This document shows positions 5,155 through 6,308 of a DNA stretch of 6,308 nt, one piece after another. Position 1 is the stretch's first letter, and each line of letters starts with the position of its first letter. Source of the stretch: Solirubrobacterales bacterium (lineage in GTDB: Bacteria; Actinomycetota; Thermoleophilia; Solirubrobacterales; Solirubrobacteraceae). The notes below the pieces were generated by a model that did no database searches, had not been told where the DNA came from, and worked only from the letters and a program-made list of their open reading frames with translations. Location of the stretch: NCBI GenBank assembly GCA_013813955.1, contig JACCQW010000106.1, forward strand, positions 1-6,308, given 5' to 3'. The position numbers were made by a program, and so were the translations under genes.

Positions 5155-6171
5155 TCACCCCACGGCGCAGCGCTCGAGCTCGTCGCGCCAGCGCTCGCTC
5201 TCGAGGTCCTTGCCGATGATCACGATCCGGCTCGTGCGGGGCTCGCCGGGCTCCCAGTCGCGTCCGGGCGCGGACTCCACGTAGGTCTGCACGCCATGGA
5301 CAATCTGGCGCCGCGGCTCGCCGGCCAGCGCGAGGATCGCCTTGATCCGAAACAGGTCGGGGGCTCGGAGCATGATCAACGCGCCGAGCCAGCTTTCCCA
5401 GCGGCCCTCGTCGAGCTCGCCCTCAAGCTCGAGCGAGAAGATCTCGACGTCGAGGTGGGCGTGATCGTGATCGTGGCCGTGTCCGATGCCGGGGTCGTCG
5501 TCGTGGTCGGCCGCGGTGAGCGAAAAGCTGTCCAGCAGCAGATCGGAGCTCAGGTCGCCACGGGCTGCGGCGATGACCTGGGCCGCCGGGTTGAGCGCAT
5601 ACACCCGCGCGCGCACGGCGTCGATGGCATCGTCGTCGACGAGATCGATCTTGCTGACCACGACGTGCGTCGCGAGCTGCACCTGCTGGCGCGCCTCCGG
5701 GCTCTTGATGCGGTCAAGCTGATCCAGGGCGTGCGCCGCGTCGATCACGGCGACCATCGTGTCCAGGCGCAGCACGTGCGTGATGCTCGCCAGCGCGTCG
5801 ACGACCGGTCCGGGATCGGCAAGGCCGCTGGTCTCGACGATGATGCGGTCCAACCGTCCGGCAACGGCGTGCAGGCGACGGATCGAGTCCAACAACTCGC
5901 CCTGGCTCGTGCAGCAGACGCAGCCGTCGGCGATCTCGATGACGTCGTCGGTCGAGTCGCCGAGCAGCTGCCCGTCCAGGCCGATCTCGCCGGCCTCGTT
6001 GACGATCACGCCGATGCGCTCCTGGTCCGCCCGGGTGGCGACGAGGCGATTGACGAGCGACGTCTTGCCGGCGCCCAGAAAGCCGGTGACGACGGTCACG
6101 GGGATCGGTCCCTGCGGTGCGAGCGGCTGGTCGGTCACGGCGATGTCAGGCTCCTCGTGTGATTGGATCAC
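5155..6171 (-). CDS. COG0523/CobW-family GTP-binding metallochaperone
   Basis: This encodes 338 residues read leftward. The G3E GTPase domain has the Walker A motif GFLGAGKT (30-37), [11 protein letters not shown] (58-68), the hallmark metal-binding CVCC (84-87, in DGCVCC), [13 protein letters not shown] (113-125) and the base-recognition SKID (173-176). A His/Asp-rich stretch at 223-239, with H223, H231, H233, H235, H237 and H239, precedes the CobW C-terminal domain, which includes FRIKAILAL (274-282), IVHGVQ (290-295) and [11 protein letters not shown] (314-324). Family members use GTP-driven metal transfer, mostly of zinc or for cobalamin or nitrile hydratase enzymes. No cobalamin or hydratase genes are near, so a zinc-delivery role fits best. 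The furthest start is the GTG at 6171. A GTG at 6138 (codon 12, before TDQPLAP) is preceded by GAGGAG at a long 12-base spacing and would be a plausible alternative. Confidence 0.9.
   Translation of the reverse strand: MIQSHEEPDIAVTDQPLAPQGPIPVTVVTGFLGAGKTSLVNRLVATRADQERIGVIVNEAGEIGLDGQLLGDSTDDVIEIADGCVCCTSQGELLDSIRRLHAVAGRLDRIIVETSGLADPGPVVDALASITHVLRLDTMVAVIDAAHALDQLDRIKSPEARQQVQLATHVVVSKIDLVDDDAIDAVRARVYALNPAAQVIAAARGDLSSDLLLDSFSLTAADHDDDPGIGHGHDHDHAHLDVEIFSLELEGELDEGRWESWLGALIMLRAPDLFRIKAILALAGEPRRQIVHGVQTYVESAPGRDWEPGEPRTSRIVIIGKDLESERWRDELERCAVG
6159..6171. promoter_or_regulatory. 13-bp perfect palindrome at the CobW start, candidate operator
   Basis: GTGAT (6159-6163) and ATCAC (6167-6171) are exact inverted arms with a 3-base centre, TGG. 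The site lies on the first codons if translation starts at 6171, or in the leader if it starts at 6138. On the minus strand it falls just downstream of the -10-like TATCCT (6188-6193), where a repressor would act. A Zur or Fur-type operator is one possibility, not established. Confidence 0.35.
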
Positions 6172-6187
6172 GTCCTGGTGGCGTTCG

Positions 6188-6193
6188 AGGATA
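6188..6193 (-). promoter_or_regulatory. -10-like hexamer for the CobW-family gene
   Basis: On the minus strand TATCCT sits 16 bases before the GTG at 6171. It keeps the TAxxxT pattern of a -10 element and would start transcription near 6181. No convincing -35 is visible in the GC-rich sequence behind it. Confidence 0.35.
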
Positions 6194-6225
6194 TCGGCAG
6201 CGGGCCCGCGCGAACGGCCGGCAGA

Positions 6226-6249
6226 CGCGCCGATCGCACGATCGGCGCG
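6226..6249. repeat. 24-bp perfect inverted repeat upstream of the edge ORF
   Basis: The arms CGCGCCGATCG (6226-6236) and CGATCGGCGCG (6239-6249) are exact reverse complements of 11 bp, separated by the two bases CA. This is the strongest inverted repeat noticed in the window. It ends 3 bases before the GTG at 6253 that begins the possible lipoprotein. No T-run follows on either strand, so a classical terminator is unlikely; an operator or a transcript hairpin controlling the edge gene is more plausible. GCGGGCCCGC (6200-6209) is a second, shorter palindrome in the same spacer. Confidence 0.55.
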
Positions 6250-6252
6250 GCC

Positions 6253-6308
6253 GTGAGGCGGGTTGGCGTCGTGGCGCTCGTGGCGCTCGGCTGCGCCGTG
6301 TCAGGCTG
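6253..6308 (+). CDS. Possible lipoprotein gene, 5' end only (runs off window)
   Basis: From the GTG at 6253 the plus strand reads [18 protein letters not shown] and then TG at the edge. Two arginines followed by a hydrophobic core and a small-residue end look like a lipoprotein signal peptide. The first cysteine is C14, with a lipobox-like ALGC. If the truncated last codon is TGC or TGT, VSGC would be a second, better lipobox. It is divergent from the CobW-family gene across an 81-bp spacer with two palindromes. Such context fits a metal-binding lipoprotein, for example a ZnuA-like component, but only 18 codons are visible. There is no SD in front, and chance GC-rich coding cannot be excluded. 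Confidence 0.4.
   Translation, partial: MRRVGVVALVALGCAVSG

Noticed and set aside
5296..6162. A 288-codon plus-strand open frame opposite the CobW-family gene
   Set aside because: No domain is recognisable, and the opposite strand holds the complete G3E GTPase motifs.
6172..6252. Cobalamin riboswitch before the CobW-family gene
   Set aside because: The spacer is only 81 bp and shows no B12-box or multi-helix arrangement; the visible structure is two simple palindromes.
6271..6288. Tandem GTGGCGCTC repeat (two copies)
   Set aside because: It encodes VALVAL in the presumed signal peptide, so a hydrophobic coding repeat explains it.

Overview
The window is a very GC-rich bacterial chromosome segment (about 70% G+C by eye, strong third-position GC bias). 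It is densely coded: eight complete or nearly complete genes plus a fragment at each edge. Gene content and protein style suggest a high-GC actinobacterium, probably Thermoleophilia/Solirubrobacterales (Conexibacter, Solirubrobacter or Patulibacter type): a primary sigma factor tail, a PilT retraction ATPase, an AIM24 protein, HxlR and Fur regulators, and mostly SD-less starts. That placement is an inference from style; no similarity search was possible.

Layout. 1-228 (+) is the 3' end of the primary sigma factor gene (region 4). Nine bases later, 238-1095 (+) encodes a DkgB-like aldo/keto reductase, followed closely by a pilT-like ATPase (start 1128, or 1065 overlapping the reductase). A TTGACG/CAAGGT promoter candidate and a clear SD precede an AIM24-family gene (2349-3053, +), which ends at a GC-rich hairpin. 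Next is a short HxlR regulator gene (3115-3468, +) whose 3' end overlaps the 3' end of a convergent acyltransferase-3 membrane protein gene (3409-4635, -). That gene is divergent, across 71 bp, from a Fur-family regulator gene (4707-5141, +). The Fur gene converges, 13 bp apart, on a COG0523/CobW metallochaperone GTPase gene (5155-6171, -). Divergent from the GTPase gene, the right edge holds what looks like the first 18 codons of a lipoprotein gene (6253 onward, +).

How the parts fit. The left half is core machinery (transcription, redox, pilus retraction) with no obvious common pathway. The right half looks like a metal-homeostasis neighbourhood: a Fur-family repressor lacking the usual CxxC structural zinc site, a GTPase with the CVCC motif and a His/Asp-rich stretch, and a possible secreted lipoprotein that would be the place for a metal-binding component. 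Two perfect palindromes (13 bp and 24 bp) in the GTPase/lipoprotein spacer are candidate operators. I see no wholly new system. The most worthwhile items are this possible zinc module, the atypical Fur and HxlR sensor residues, the opposing gene overlap, and a recurrent leaderless-promoter arrangement. No RNA gene, CRISPR array, insertion sequence or attachment site was seen, and no gene-free stretch exceeds 300 bases.
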